Source: Thalassotalea sp. HSM 43 (lineage in GTDB: Bacteria > Pseudomonadota > Gammaproteobacteria > Enterobacterales > Alteromonadaceae). From it: a stretch of DNA of 64,000 bases. Under the pieces are notes generated by a model that was not told the DNA's origin, ran no database searches, and worked only from the letters and a program-made list of their open reading frames with translations. Both the position numbers and the translations under genes were made by a program. The DNA lies in contig NZ_CP038493.1 of NCBI RefSeq assembly GCF_004752005.1, forward strand, positions 124,001 through 188,000, in the 5' to 3' direction. Positions 18,917-27,238 of this stretch are shown here, in pieces (the stretch's first letter is position 1; each line of letters starts with the position of its first letter).

Positions 18917-20518
18917 ATGAAGAAAATTTTATTTCCCCTGTCGCTGACCGTTTTGGTGGGATGCCAAAACCTAAATCAGCCAGAGCAAGAACAACAAAGT
19001 GCGAACATAGTTACTGCGTCAAACAACGATGTTTTTGAAGCACTACATGCAGACGAATCCGTAGCTGTTATCCACCCTAAGGAAGATGTGGAAATACCGT
19101 TAACTGAGCAAGATGACATTCAAGTCATCGATAACATCTGGGTACGTATCCAATCGCAACTTGAATTTGATATTCCAGACAACAGCAAAGTTAGAGCCCA
19201 TCGTGATTGGTACGCCAAGCATCAACGCTATTTAGATCGTGTTGCTAAACGCTCCGAGCCTTTTCTTTTCCATATCACCGAAGAACTGGAAAAACACAAC
19301 ATGCCAATGGAATTGGTGCTGTTGCCTGTTGTCGAAAGTGCTTACGATCCGTTTGCCTACTCGCACGGCAGTGCCTCAGGCATGTGGCAATTTTTGTCGG
19401 GCACCGGAAAGCAATTTGGTTTAAAACAAGATTGGTGGTACGACGGCAGACGCGATGTTGCCGCCTCGACTCAAGCAGCAATCAAATTCCTAAAATATTT
19501 ACACAAGCGCTTTGATGGCGATTGGTTACTGGCACTTGCCGCCTATAACTCAGGTGAAGGTCGCGTCGCCAGAGCAATGAAAGCCAATGCTCGTAAAGGT
19601 CGCCCTACCGATTTTTGGAACTTGAAACTGCCAAAAGAAACTCGTGATTACGTGCCTAAACTACTGGGCTTGGCCGCACTAGTTAAAGAACCTGAAAAAT
19701 ATGGTGTGACCTTATATGCGATAAATAATGAGCCGGTGATCAGCCATGTTGATATTGGCTCACAATTGGATTTATCTTTGGCAGCAAAATTATCCGGCTT
19801 AACCGTGGATGAATTGCACGCACTTACCCCTGGTTTCAATCGTTGGGCAACTCCGCCAAATGGACCGCACCAACTGTTGCTGCCAAATAGCAAAATAGAA
19901 CAATTTAAGAAAAGTCTTTCGTCATTAGATGAAAAAGATCGCTTAAGTTGGCAACGCTATAAAATTAAAAGCGGCGATAGCTTATCGGTGATTGCCAAAC
20001 GCTTTAATACCACAGTGTCGGTTATTAGAGAAACCAACGATCTAAACAACAGTGTTATTGTTGCCGGTAATTACCTGTTGATCCCTACCGCCACACAAAG
20101 CCTTGATCGCTACGCAACCTATGAGCAAGTGCGCCAAAGCAAGCTAAGCAAAAAAGGTACCGGTAATAAAGTCATTCATGTTGTCAAAAATGGCGATAAC
20201 CTGTGGGATATCGGCAGAACGTACAAAGTGAGTGGTAAGGACATTGCCAAATGGAATGGCTTTGCCCCGAAAGACATGCTTAGACTGGGTCAAAAGTTAA
20301 CGATTTGGACCGCAAACGACAGTGCCGCATCAGGCTCTGGTAATACCGTTATGCGCAATATTCAATATAAAGTGAAATCAGGCGACTCACTGGCACGCAT
20401 TGCCAGCAAGTTTAAAGTTAAAATTGCCGATATTGAAAAGTGGAACAACCTAAATCGCAGTAAATACCTGCAACCAGGTCAAATTTTAAAACTGTCCGTT
20501 AATATCACCTCTATCTAG
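18917..20518 (+). CDS. mltD: Membrane-bound lytic murein transglycosylase D
   Basis: MltD cleaves peptidoglycan glycan strands, leaving 1,6-anhydromuramyl ends. The start at 18917 gives a lipoprotein signal with lipobox LVGC near residue 15 (533 residues in all). The SLT domain (about residues 100-235) has the catalytic Glu in LPVVESAYDPFAYS and GMWQFLSGTGKQFGL. Three LysM domains follow: YKIKSGDSLSVIAKRFN, HVVKNGDNLWDIGRTY and YKVKSGDSLARIASKFK, which bind glycan. A frame extending upstream to a TTG at 18878 is rejected because it would spoil the lipobox position. Confidence 0.95.
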   Translation: MKKILFPLSLTVLVGCQNLNQPEQEQQSANIVTASNNDVFEALHADESVAVIHPKEDVEIPLTEQDDIQVIDNIWVRIQSQLEFDIPDNSKVRAHRDWYAKHQRYLDRVAKRSEPFLFHITEELEKHNMPMELVLLPVVESAYDPFAYSHGSASGMWQFLSGTGKQFGLKQDWWYDGRRDVAASTQAAIKFLKYLHKRFDGDWLLALAAYNSGEGRVARAMKANARKGRPTDFWNLKLPKETRDYVPKLLGLAALVKEPEKYGVTLYAINNEPVISHVDIGSQLDLSLAAKLSGLTVDELHALTPGFNRWATPPNGPHQLLLPNSKIEQFKKSLSSLDEKDRLSWQRYKIKSGDSLSVIAKRFNTTVSVIRETNDLNNSVIVAGNYLLIPTATQSLDRYATYEQVRQSKLSKKGTGNKVIHVVKNGDNLWDIGRTYKVSGKDIAKWNGFAPKDMLRLGQKLTIWTANDSAASGSGNTVMRNIQYKVKSGDSLARIASKFKVKIADIEKWNNLNRSKYLQPGQILKLSVNITSI

Positions 20519-20526
20519 TGTTTATG

Positions 20527-20551
20527 CGGGCAACGGTCCTACCGTTGCCCG
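20527..20551 (+). terminator. Terminator-like hairpin after mltD
   Basis: A perfect 11-bp stem, CGGGCAACGGT/ACCGTTGCCCG with a 3-nt loop, lies just after the mltD stop. No T-tract follows, so intrinsic termination is uncertain; it may mainly protect the 3' end. Confidence 0.45.
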
Positions 20552-20673
20552 TAACACATCTCTATTCATATTTTACACTTGAGTAACGGCATACTTTTGC
20601 CGAATCCTTATAATACGCCCTTTAAAATTCAGCTGACCTTCAGCAATCTATTTTGCTTAAAAATAAGGCGTTT

Positions 20674-20784
20674 ATGTTTGTAATTCGACACCATCGCAGC
20701 TTTTCTGAGTTATATGCTAGCTCTTTAGTCATGCTTGGCTCTGCCCTAACCTTAATGGTCATACTGAATCAATTCTTGTCATAA
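20674..20784 (+). CDS. Small putative membrane protein (36 residues) upstream of a lysine riboswitch
   Basis: ATG at 20674 is preceded by AATAAGGCG (AAGG about six bases upstream) and the frame ends in TAA at 20782-20784. The product starts MFVIRHHRSFSELY and continues with one hydrophobic segment (about residues 15-34). A consensus -10 element TATAAT lies at 20609-20614, which would place the ORF near the start of the same leader transcript that carries the lysine riboswitch. It could be a free microprotein or a leader ORF. I do not recognise a family. Confidence 0.45.
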   Translation: MFVIRHHRSFSELYASSLVMLGSALTLMVILNQFLS

Positions 20785-20827
20785 GCTGGCAAGACATTAT
20801 CTGCCGCCAGCAGTCTAAAACAGGCCA

Positions 20828-21013
20828 AAAGTAGAGGTGCGATTAATATCAGTATCGTTTTATCAGGGTGATGCCGAAGACAAAACGAGAAAGGATTAAT
20901 TGCCGAAGTAAGATTGAAGATCGCTTCATCTTGCTGGTGTTATTGTCGAAAGAGATAACACTGCCATAGTCAAACCAGTTACGCTGGTAACAAATAACTA
21001 TGGAGCGCTACCA
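20828..21013 (+). promoter_or_regulatory. Lysine riboswitch (L box)
   Basis: The aptamer core is recognisable against known lysC leaders: AGAGGTGCGA after the 5' P1 strand GTAG (20831-20834), then AGTAT, GCCGAAG at about 20873 and again near 20901, GCTGGTGTTA near 20933-20942, and closing core GGAGCGCTACC at 21002-21012, whose CTAC pairs with the 5' GTAG. The 3' P1 strand GCGCTAC can instead pair with GTAGTGC at 21052-21058, which suggests an alternative fold just before the transporter start; no clear T-tract terminator is seen, so translational control is likely. It regulates the NhaC-family gene at 21083. Confidence 0.88.
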
Positions 21014-21082
21014 TGAAGTTCTGTCCCTTCGATACAGCATATTCATTTTAAGTAGTGCTTTATAAAACTGAAGTAGTTACAC

Positions 21083-22657
21083 ATGAATTTAATTGATTTT
21101 TCATCATCCTTTGTTTCTTTATTACCCGCTGTCATCGCCTTGACACTGGCAATATTGACTCGCCGCGTTTTATTGTCGCTTGGGGTTGGTATCTTGCTTG
21201 GTGCCGTCTTACTTAATGACATGTCGATTACCGGTACGCTTGCTTATGTTGGCGCCTCGGTGAGCGGTGTGTTTATTGAAGACGGTGGCATAAACAGCTG
21301 GAATATGTCGATTGTGGCATTTTTAATTTTACTTGGCGTGATCACCGCTTTGTTAAGTGTCAGCGGTGCCACCTTAGCCTTTGCTAATTGGGCTATGGGT
21401 AAAGTTAAAAATCGCCGAGGCTCACAGCTGTTAGCGGCATTTTTAGGGGTCTTTATTTTTATCGATGACTACTTTAATTCCTTAGCCGTTGGTACCGTTT
21501 CAAGACCGGTAACCGATCGATATAAAGTATCTCGTGCCAAATTGGCCTATATCTTAGACTCTACCGCAGCACCTATGTGTGTGTTAATGCCAATATCTAG
21601 TTGGGGCGCATACATCATGGCCTTGATGGCAGGTATATTAGCAAGCCATGGCATCAGTGAATACACCCCGCTTGCAGCTTATGTTGCGTCGATCCCAATG
21701 AACTTTTACGCGTTATTTGCCTTACTAATGGTGTTTGCGGTGATCTACTTCGATCTAAATGTCGGTGCCATGACTCGCCATGAACAACAAGCCAGTGACG
21801 GCGACGATCAGAGCAAACAAGAAAGCCATGAATTACCGATGGCCATTGAAGGCGTTCAAGCAAAAGCACGCGACCTTATCACGCCCATTGTCGTTTTAAT
21901 TATCGCCACCATAAGCTTTATGGTTTATACCGGTGGACAAGCGCTTAGTGCCGATAATAAAGCATTTAATATCTTTGCCGCATTTGAAAATACCGATGTA
22001 GGTATGTCGCTGGTTTATGGTGGTTTAGTCGGCTTGGCGATGACGCTATTTACTGTAATTAAACGTGGCATAGGCTTTGCTGACATCTCAAAAGCGGCAA
22101 TCAATGGTGCAAAATCAATGCTTGGCGCGATTTTAATATTGCTGTTCGCTTGGACCATAGGCACGGTGATTGGCGATATGAAAACCGGTAGTTATCTATC
22201 GACGTTAGCCACAGGTAATATCGACATTGCTTGGTTTCCTGTGTTGTTATTTTTACTGTCAGGCTTTATGGCGTTCGCCACAGGCACATCTTGGGGTACA
22301 TTTGGTATCATGTTACCTATCGCTGGTGATATGGCGGCAGCGAGTGATATAGCGCTTATGTTGCCTATGCTATCAGCAGTCTTAGCGGGGTCAGTATTTG
22401 GTGATCATTGTTCACCGATTTCAGATACCACCATACTGTCGTCCACCGGTGCACGCTGTAATCACATCGATCATGTGGCTACACAACTACCGTATTCTTT
22501 GTCGATTGCGGCAATATCAGCGATTGGCTTTATCATTATTGGCTTTACCGGTTCAAGCAGTTTGGCGTTGCTGGTAACCAGCCTATTCTTTATCGGCCTT
22601 ATTGGTTTGTTGCGAATGATTTGTATTGAGCAGTCACGCAGTACCGCCCTAGCTTAA
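21083..22657 (+). CDS. lysW: NhaC-family transporter under lysine riboswitch, predicted lysine permease (LysW type)
   Basis: The 524-residue polytopic membrane protein (about 11-12 helices) belongs to the NhaC Na+/H+ antiporter superfamily. Conserved features include GVFIFIDDYFNSLAVG near residue 130, DSTAAPMCVLMPISSWGAY near residue 160 and GDHCSPISDTTILSSTGA near residue 440. A cytosolic loop rich in Gln/Asp/Glu lies at residues 230-265. Comparative genomics has linked NhaC-type genes behind L boxes with lysine uptake (called lysW). The riboswitch directly upstream makes that assignment much more likely than simple sodium/proton exchange. A strong terminator follows. Confidence 0.85.
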   Translation: MNLIDFSSSFVSLLPAVIALTLAILTRRVLLSLGVGILLGAVLLNDMSITGTLAYVGASVSGVFIEDGGINSWNMSIVAFLILLGVITALLSVSGATLAFANWAMGKVKNRRGSQLLAAFLGVFIFIDDYFNSLAVGTVSRPVTDRYKVSRAKLAYILDSTAAPMCVLMPISSWGAYIMALMAGILASHGISEYTPLAAYVASIPMNFYALFALLMVFAVIYFDLNVGAMTRHEQQASDGDDQSKQESHELPMAIEGVQAKARDLITPIVVLIIATISFMVYTGGQALSADNKAFNIFAAFENTDVGMSLVYGGLVGLAMTLFTVIKRGIGFADISKAAINGAKSMLGAILILLFAWTIGTVIGDMKTGSYLSTLATGNIDIAWFPVLLFLLSGFMAFATGTSWGTFGIMLPIAGDMAAASDIALMLPMLSAVLAGSVFGDHCSPISDTTILSSTGARCNHIDHVATQLPYSLSIAAISAIGFIIIGFTGSSSLALLVTSLFFIGLIGLLRMICIEQSRSTALA

Positions 22658-22674
22658 GTAAAACAAGCGCACAG

Positions 22675-22717
22675 TAAAATAAAAGCCCAGTCGCTATCGC
22701 CACTGGGCTTTTATTTT
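22675..22717. terminator. Strong bidirectional terminator after lysW
   Basis: Stem AAAATAAAAGCCCAGT with its complement, around a 10-nt loop, has A- and T-rich flanks on both sides. It ends the transporter transcript and can also serve the convergent PII-like operon. Confidence 0.9.
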
Positions 22718-22803
22718 GTCTATAACACGTTAAGTCAGTCATGTGCGAATATCAGACTGTCTCTCTTGTCAGTAAAAACAATCACCTCAACAAAAAGAAA
22801 CTC

Positions 22804-23196
22804 TTAAGCACCGGTCTCCTCGTCCGCAACATCGGTCGGTAATTCGTAGGGAGTACAGCTTGTTATTCTCTGTTGCCAAACCACCCCGCGACCCGGCTTG
22901 TCCACTTCGGCGAACCAGAATATAAAATCGAAGATATCCTTTGCCTGCTCTTCTGCGCACGTTATAAATAAAATTTTGACCAGTTCCGACTCAGGTAATT
23001 TCCCTTGCTTGGTTTTAACTTCAGCAAGAGCACCGATGCCTCGGCAAGCCGAGCTGCCAGCGCTGGTGACACCAAACTTTTCACGCAGTTCTGCCAGCAG
23101 GCGTTTGTCCGTGCCATCGTCCGGCAAATAACAGTAAATGGCCTTACAAACCGGAAAGTTCGCCATGTGCGCAGCTAAATCGGCTGAGAGACTCAT
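22804..23196 (-). CDS. Second PII-like protein of the DUF1538 operon
   Basis: The 130-residue protein resembles the PII fold: strand KAIYCYLPDDG at residue 18, a helix with LLAELREKFGV, strand LVKILFITCAEEQAKDIFDFIFWFAEV near residue 68, and the PGRG turn that matches the PII C-loop region (D-K-P-G-R-G). The canonical T-loop with its uridylylated Tyr is absent. It contains Cys residues near positions 22, 50, 75 and 113. It overlaps the preceding PII-like gene by 4 bp, so it is coupled to it. I infer a regulatory, ligand-sensing partner of the DUF1538 membrane protein; its ligand is unknown. Confidence 0.6.
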   Translation of the reverse strand: MSLSADLAAHMANFPVCKAIYCYLPDDGTDKRLLAELREKFGVTSAGSSACRGIGALAEVKTKQGKLPESELVKILFITCAEEQAKDIFDFIFWFAEVDKPGRGVVWQQRITSCTPYELPTDVADEETGA

Positions 23197-23555
23197 TCTG
23201 GGTTCACGCCCAATTCTTTGCGAACGGCCTCAGGTACATAGGTCGCCACTCTTTCCACTGGGCTGACGAACATATAGCCAATACCGGGCACATTCAGTTC
23301 AGCGGCTTTATAAATTGCCTCAAACATTAAATCTTGCTGATCCGAAGACACCATAAACACAATCACGTCTTTCTCAGATTCTACAGCAACACCTAAGGCT
23401 CCAAATCGTTCTCGAACGCCCCAGCCGTGCACCGCGTGAACACTGGCAACGCGGGCTCCTACATTACGAGCCGCGAGTAACACAGACTCTGTACGTTTTT
23501 TATCTAACACGCAGGTGATAAGGGCTACATCGGTTAGGTAGATTATTTCACTCAT
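23193..23555 (-). CDS. PII-like signalling protein
   Basis: The 120-residue protein follows the PII pattern (two beta-alpha-beta units): ALITCVLDKKRTESVLLAARN at the N-terminus, GWGVRERFG in the place of the T-loop, EKDVIVFMVSSDQQDLMFEAIYKAAEL near residue 63, then PGIGYMFVSPVERVATYVPE as the C-loop. In PII proteins the turn before the T-loop and the C-loop bind nucleotides. The Tyr51 uridylylation site of GlnB/GlnK is not present, so regulation by GlnD is not expected. It overlaps both neighbours by 4 bp (ATGA), a tight three-gene operon with the DUF1538 protein. Confidence 0.78.
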   Translation of the reverse strand: MSEIIYLTDVALITCVLDKKRTESVLLAARNVGARVASVHAVHGWGVRERFGALGVAVESEKDVIVFMVSSDQQDLMFEAIYKAAELNVPGIGYMFVSPVERVATYVPEAVRKELGVNPE

Positions 23556-25339
23556 ATGATTGTTTGCGCCTCTTGTTCTTTTGAAACCATTTTCGCTTCT
23601 TTTGCTGCACGTATCTCAACATTCACCTTGTAGCGCGCCCAAAGCCCTGTAATCATCACGGTGATGATTGGGCCAATCGACGCCAGGCAAAGAATACCAA
23701 AACCTTCCACCGCATCGGTGGCGTTACCAAATCCAATCCCCATTGCCAGAACCAATGGTACTGTTATAGGCCCAGTTGTCACGCCCGCTGAGTCCCAGGC
23801 GACATTAACGAAGGTTTCGCTCGATAACATGGTCAGTACAATAGCGAGCAAATACCCGGGAACGATCAGCCATACCAACGGCCAATTAAATATCAACTTA
23901 GCAAGGCCAAGGGCAATACCAAAGGCAACCCCCACAGATACGGCAGTGATCAAGGTTTTCTTTTTAAATACGCCTTCTGTCAGCGTCTCTGCCGTGACGC
24001 CTAGCGCATTCAAAGCAGGCTCAGCAACCGTTGCGCCAAAACCGAGCATCCATGCAAATGCCAACGAAATGACCAGCCCGACCCCGTAAACGTAGATTGG
24101 TGAATTGGCAATACTGTTTATTTCCATGAATGCCCCTGGAACCAGACCACCAGCATTGCCACCCAGCTTCGATAATCCATACGTCAAACCGATATTAAAA
24201 ATGCACATGCCGATAATGGTGAGCGCAATGCCGTAGAATATCTCGCCTGGATGAGCCAGCCGCTCACGCAAGACGACGATAAGCACCAAAAAAAGAAAAA
24301 CCACCAACGGCGCTATGGCACGCACGCCGGAAATGATCTCCACGCCAGGGCTCTGCTCAAACCAGGACAACGGCGCCTGTTGAGCGGCGCTGGCTGTTAG
24401 CGTCGCTGCCTCAATGATCTCAGCCGTTGTTACGGTACTTGAAACATAAATGGCTAGTAGCATTACGCCAAGAACCGGAAACAGCGAGGCAAGTGTGACA
24501 ATGCCAAAGCCGGATAACCCGGATTCGCTTTTACCCGCAGCGCTAGCGATACCAATGCCAAGAGACAGCACCAACGGAACCGTTACAGGTCCTGTCGTCA
24601 CCGCGCCAGCATCCCACGCAAGCCCAAGCGTATTGCGCAGATCCAGGTCCATAGAACAATAGACTGTCAGCGCTAACATGGGCACGAGCGCACAATAGAT
24701 CAGCGGTTTCAGGCTCCAACCATAAAGAAAACGAACGGTACCAAGTACGGCAGCCATACCAACACTTACCCCCACAACCAAGACCAATGTATCGGCCCAT
24801 TCAGTGAGCAACGCATACAGATACGGGGCACGCTCAACAGAGATGTTTTGACCTGCCGCCTGCAGAGCACCAATTGCGGGCTCGGCAAAAGTAACGCCAA
24901 TCCCTAGAAGCAGCGTAATGAATAAAACCAGCGGTAATGGCGATTTACGAGGCAAGGTACTGCCGATGATCTCACCGAACGGCATCAGGCCTTTAGCCAG
25001 TCCTTCCATAAAGATCATCAGACCGACAATAACAGCAATCAGACCTCCTGTAATAACAAGCGAGTCTTCAACCACCTGATTAAGAATCAATAATTGAAAC
25101 AGTGCTAAATAGAGTGCAAGCGGCACCACTGCCCTGACTTGTTCCATCAACCGGGGAGACATATAGGACTGGATCAAGCTGAGCACTTCCATCGGCGTGA
25201 ATTTAGTGGGCACCACAGGAATAGCAATCAGATTGCCGTCACTATCAAAATTAGGCGTTGATATAAGACGATTTGCACTGTACTCGTTTTTTACCGAGCG
25301 TTGTGCACGCGTATAGTTAGCGTATGGGATTTCTGGCAT
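23552..25339 (-). CDS. DUF1538-family integral membrane protein
   Basis: The 595-residue protein has at least twelve hydrophobic segments and an internal duplication: DAGAVTTGPVTVPLVLSLGIG near residue 245 and DSAGVTTGPITVPLVLAMGIG near residue 530. Each is preceded by a TFAEPAI or TVAEPAL motif in its half (near residues 150 and 440). This two-repeat design is the DUF1538 family, which looks like a transporter with inverted or parallel halves; no substrate has been assigned to my knowledge. The N-terminal 60 residues are cytosolic and polar. It is first in an operon with two PII-like genes. The region is visibly richer in G+C than its neighbours. Confidence 0.85.
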   Translation of the reverse strand: MPEIPYANYTRAQRSVKNEYSANRLISTPNFDSDGNLIAIPVVPTKFTPMEVLSLIQSYMSPRLMEQVRAVVPLALYLALFQLLILNQVVEDSLVITGGLIAVIVGLMIFMEGLAKGLMPFGEIIGSTLPRKSPLPLVLFITLLLGIGVTFAEPAIGALQAAGQNISVERAPYLYALLTEWADTLVLVVGVSVGMAAVLGTVRFLYGWSLKPLIYCALVPMLALTVYCSMDLDLRNTLGLAWDAGAVTTGPVTVPLVLSLGIGIASAAGKSESGLSGFGIVTLASLFPVLGVMLLAIYVSSTVTTAEIIEAATLTASAAQQAPLSWFEQSPGVEIISGVRAIAPLVVFLFLVLIVVLRERLAHPGEIFYGIALTIIGMCIFNIGLTYGLSKLGGNAGGLVPGAFMEINSIANSPIYVYGVGLVISLAFAWMLGFGATVAEPALNALGVTAETLTEGVFKKKTLITAVSVGVAFGIALGLAKLIFNWPLVWLIVPGYLLAIVLTMLSSETFVNVAWDSAGVTTGPITVPLVLAMGIGFGNATDAVEGFGILCLASIGPIITVMITGLWARYKVNVEIRAAKEAKMVSKEQEAQTII

Positions 25340-25451
25340 TCCAGACTCAATAATTCGTTTTTTTTCAGCCTAGTACATTATTTTCAATAACGAAAGTTAG
25401 GCGCACGATAAGAATGGACAGTAAGAGGTAGCTTTACATAATTTACAAGGC

Positions 25452-26603
25452 TCACTCATCTAACATAGCTTTAAACTCATCTAAGTATTTCTGGTGCTGA
25501 TTTTGATGCCATTGCACCATAATGCGCGACTTTTCCAACGCCACAGTTTGAACTTCTATGGCTTTTTTAATGTTGCCCATGTCGGCATAGGCTTTTGCCA
25601 GAGACGCATGAGCATACGCAGAATCAGGGTATAATTCGGCAGTTTTTTGGTATATCGCTAATGCTTGTTTTGGCTCTTTTGTTTTAGCTAAATTTTTTAA
25701 TGAACCTTCTGCAGAGATATCAAAGCCATACTTTTCCCTCGACAAGGTTTGGTAATATTCAATAATAGCGTCGGCGCCTCGTTGAGAAATATCAGAATCT
25801 GCTGGTAAGTTGCTATGAATGTCGTCAAATAACACTTCTATACCGTTTACAAGCGAAATGATTGGCCGCGACATGTAGTAGTGCTTTTCATCGAAATCGG
25901 CAGTCCAATGCAACTGTGTCGTCGCTTTTTCATCAAGCAAAGCTTTAAACTGTTTAAATTCATCTGCATGCGATTTTTCATAAGCGTGATCGCCAATACT
26001 CATATACAAGGTTTTAATGCCATCGTAAGGCTGAGCCAATTTATCAGGAGCATCTGACATAACATTGGCGAAGTTATCATTTAGGCTTGGGCTTGAAATG
26101 ATGTAGGCATCAAACATACTGGGTCGATTTAACAGGGTATAAATGCCTAAAGCCCCGTTGCCCATAAAGCCGGTATAAATGCGAAAACCATTGGTGCGAT
26201 AACGTTTATCGACTTGGGTTAACACACCATTTTGCAAGATATCCAAAATCGTTTGATTATCCGGTTGTTGCACTAAATCATTAAAAACAGTTGCAAATTC
26301 AGCGTGATAATCGGCAGGGTTAACAATAATGGTTTCTAACCAGGGCCATTCACCATTATGACTTAACCAATCTTGCATACCGCTGATAAAGGTTTGACTT
26401 CTTGGGTGTAAATCGAAGAGAACGAAATAGGTTTTATCCGATTTGGTAGAGTAACTTTGTGGCAGGGTTACATGATAGGTGAGTGGCTCTTTAAATCCTT
26501 TATGAACCACTTCTATCGTTTCGATTTGATTTAGCTCGGTGATATCAACAGCTGATGCGTATGTAGAACATACAAAAACCAGTAAAGCGACAATCTGTTT
26601 CAT
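25452..26603 (-). CDS. Exported esterase-fold protein with TPR tail, catalytic Ser apparently lost
   Basis: After a signal peptide (residues 1-18) the 383-residue protein follows the Fes/esterase-D alpha/beta-hydrolase fold: YHVTLPQSYSTKSDKTYFVLFDLH, VDKRYRTNGFRIYTGFMGNGALG, YIISSPSLNDN, LYMSIGDHAYEKSH and DFDEKHYYMSRP. The usual nucleophile elbow G-x-S-x-G-G reads G-F-M-G-N-G near residue 150, so Met stands in the Ser position; the expected Asp and His are kept. Residues 310-375 form two TPR units. It may bind rather than hydrolyse its ligand. The ATG follows GGGAAGT. No promoter was identified. Confidence 0.78.
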   Translation of the reverse strand: MKQIVALLVFVCSTYASAVDITELNQIETIEVVHKGFKEPLTYHVTLPQSYSTKSDKTYFVLFDLHPRSQTFISGMQDWLSHNGEWPWLETIIVNPADYHAEFATVFNDLVQQPDNQTILDILQNGVLTQVDKRYRTNGFRIYTGFMGNGALGIYTLLNRPSMFDAYIISSPSLNDNFANVMSDAPDKLAQPYDGIKTLYMSIGDHAYEKSHADEFKQFKALLDEKATTQLHWTADFDEKHYYMSRPIISLVNGIEVLFDDIHSNLPADSDISQRGADAIIEYYQTLSREKYGFDISAEGSLKNLAKTKEPKQALAIYQKTAELYPDSAYAHASLAKAYADMGNIKKAIEVQTVALEKSRIMVQWHQNQHQKYLDEFKAMLDE

Positions 26604-26704
26604 ACTACTTCCCTGTCAGGTTTCCAGCATATTTGTCTATGCCAGAACGAGGTCTATTGTTAATTGAATAAAGACAGTAACCTTTTCAGAGAGTTATCGT
26701 CAAC

Positions 26705-27070
26705 CTAACCGGCATTTATGTCTTTTAGCCATTCGTATTTTTCACCTAACTGCTCTTTATATTCAGGGCATTTTTCACCAACAGGGGCTTCGACTTTAAT
26801 TTTGCCATAGCCTTCATGCGCCATTTTAGTGACCTTTTCCCAATCCACGTTGTCGGTATTGCCATAGCCTTCCATCATGGCTTTTAAGGCCGCCAAATCT
26901 TTAAATTTTTCAGCATCAATTGGCATATCACAATCTCTGCTGAGATAGATCAATTTACTGGCATCATCCGCCAGTAATGCTTCTAATTCTGCCGTGCGTT
27001 CATCTGATGCCTGAGCTGCCATGGCAACAGTCAATCCAATCGCGGTAAACAAGGTCATTGCTTTGTGCAT
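26705..27070 (-). CDS. Small exported protein, function unknown
   Basis: The 121-residue product has a signal peptide (residues 1-21, cleavage after QA). The mature 100 residues are acidic and helical, with two Cys (in RDCDMP and EKCPEY) that could form a disulfide bond in the periplasm. I do not recognise the family. The start is supported by AGGAGT about eight bases upstream. It lies between the esterase-like gene and purC on the same strand, downstream of the purC terminator, so it has its own transcript. Confidence 0.6.
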   Translation of the reverse strand: MHKAMTLFTAIGLTVAMAAQASDERTAELEALLADDASKLIYLSRDCDMPIDAEKFKDLAALKAMMEGYGNTDNVDWEKVTKMAHEGYGKIKVEAPVGEKCPEYKEQLGEKYEWLKDINAG

Positions 27071-27176
27071 AGTAACTCCTATTTTTGTGGTTACTATTAA
27101 CCTTAATAGAAATCATCTATAAGTAAAATTTTACCTATAAATTGAGACGGTTATCTATAGTGCAAATCGATAGACA

Positions 27177-27208
27177 ATAAAAAAGCCACAATGAGTGTGG
27201 CTTTTTTC
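27177..27208 (-). terminator. Rho-independent terminator after purC
   Basis: Stem AAAAAGCCACA/TGTGGCTTTTT with a short loop and T-tracts on both strands lies about 30 bp past the purC stop codon. Confidence 0.85.
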
Positions 27209-27238
27209 TTCGGTGGAAATCTAAAAGTGACAAGCAAG

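Noticed and set aside
22804-23196. Reading the second PII-like protein as an unrelated Cys-rich hypothetical
   Set aside because: The strand-helix pattern and the D-x-P-G-x-G turn match its PII-like neighbour, and the gene is translationally coupled to it; confidence remains moderate.
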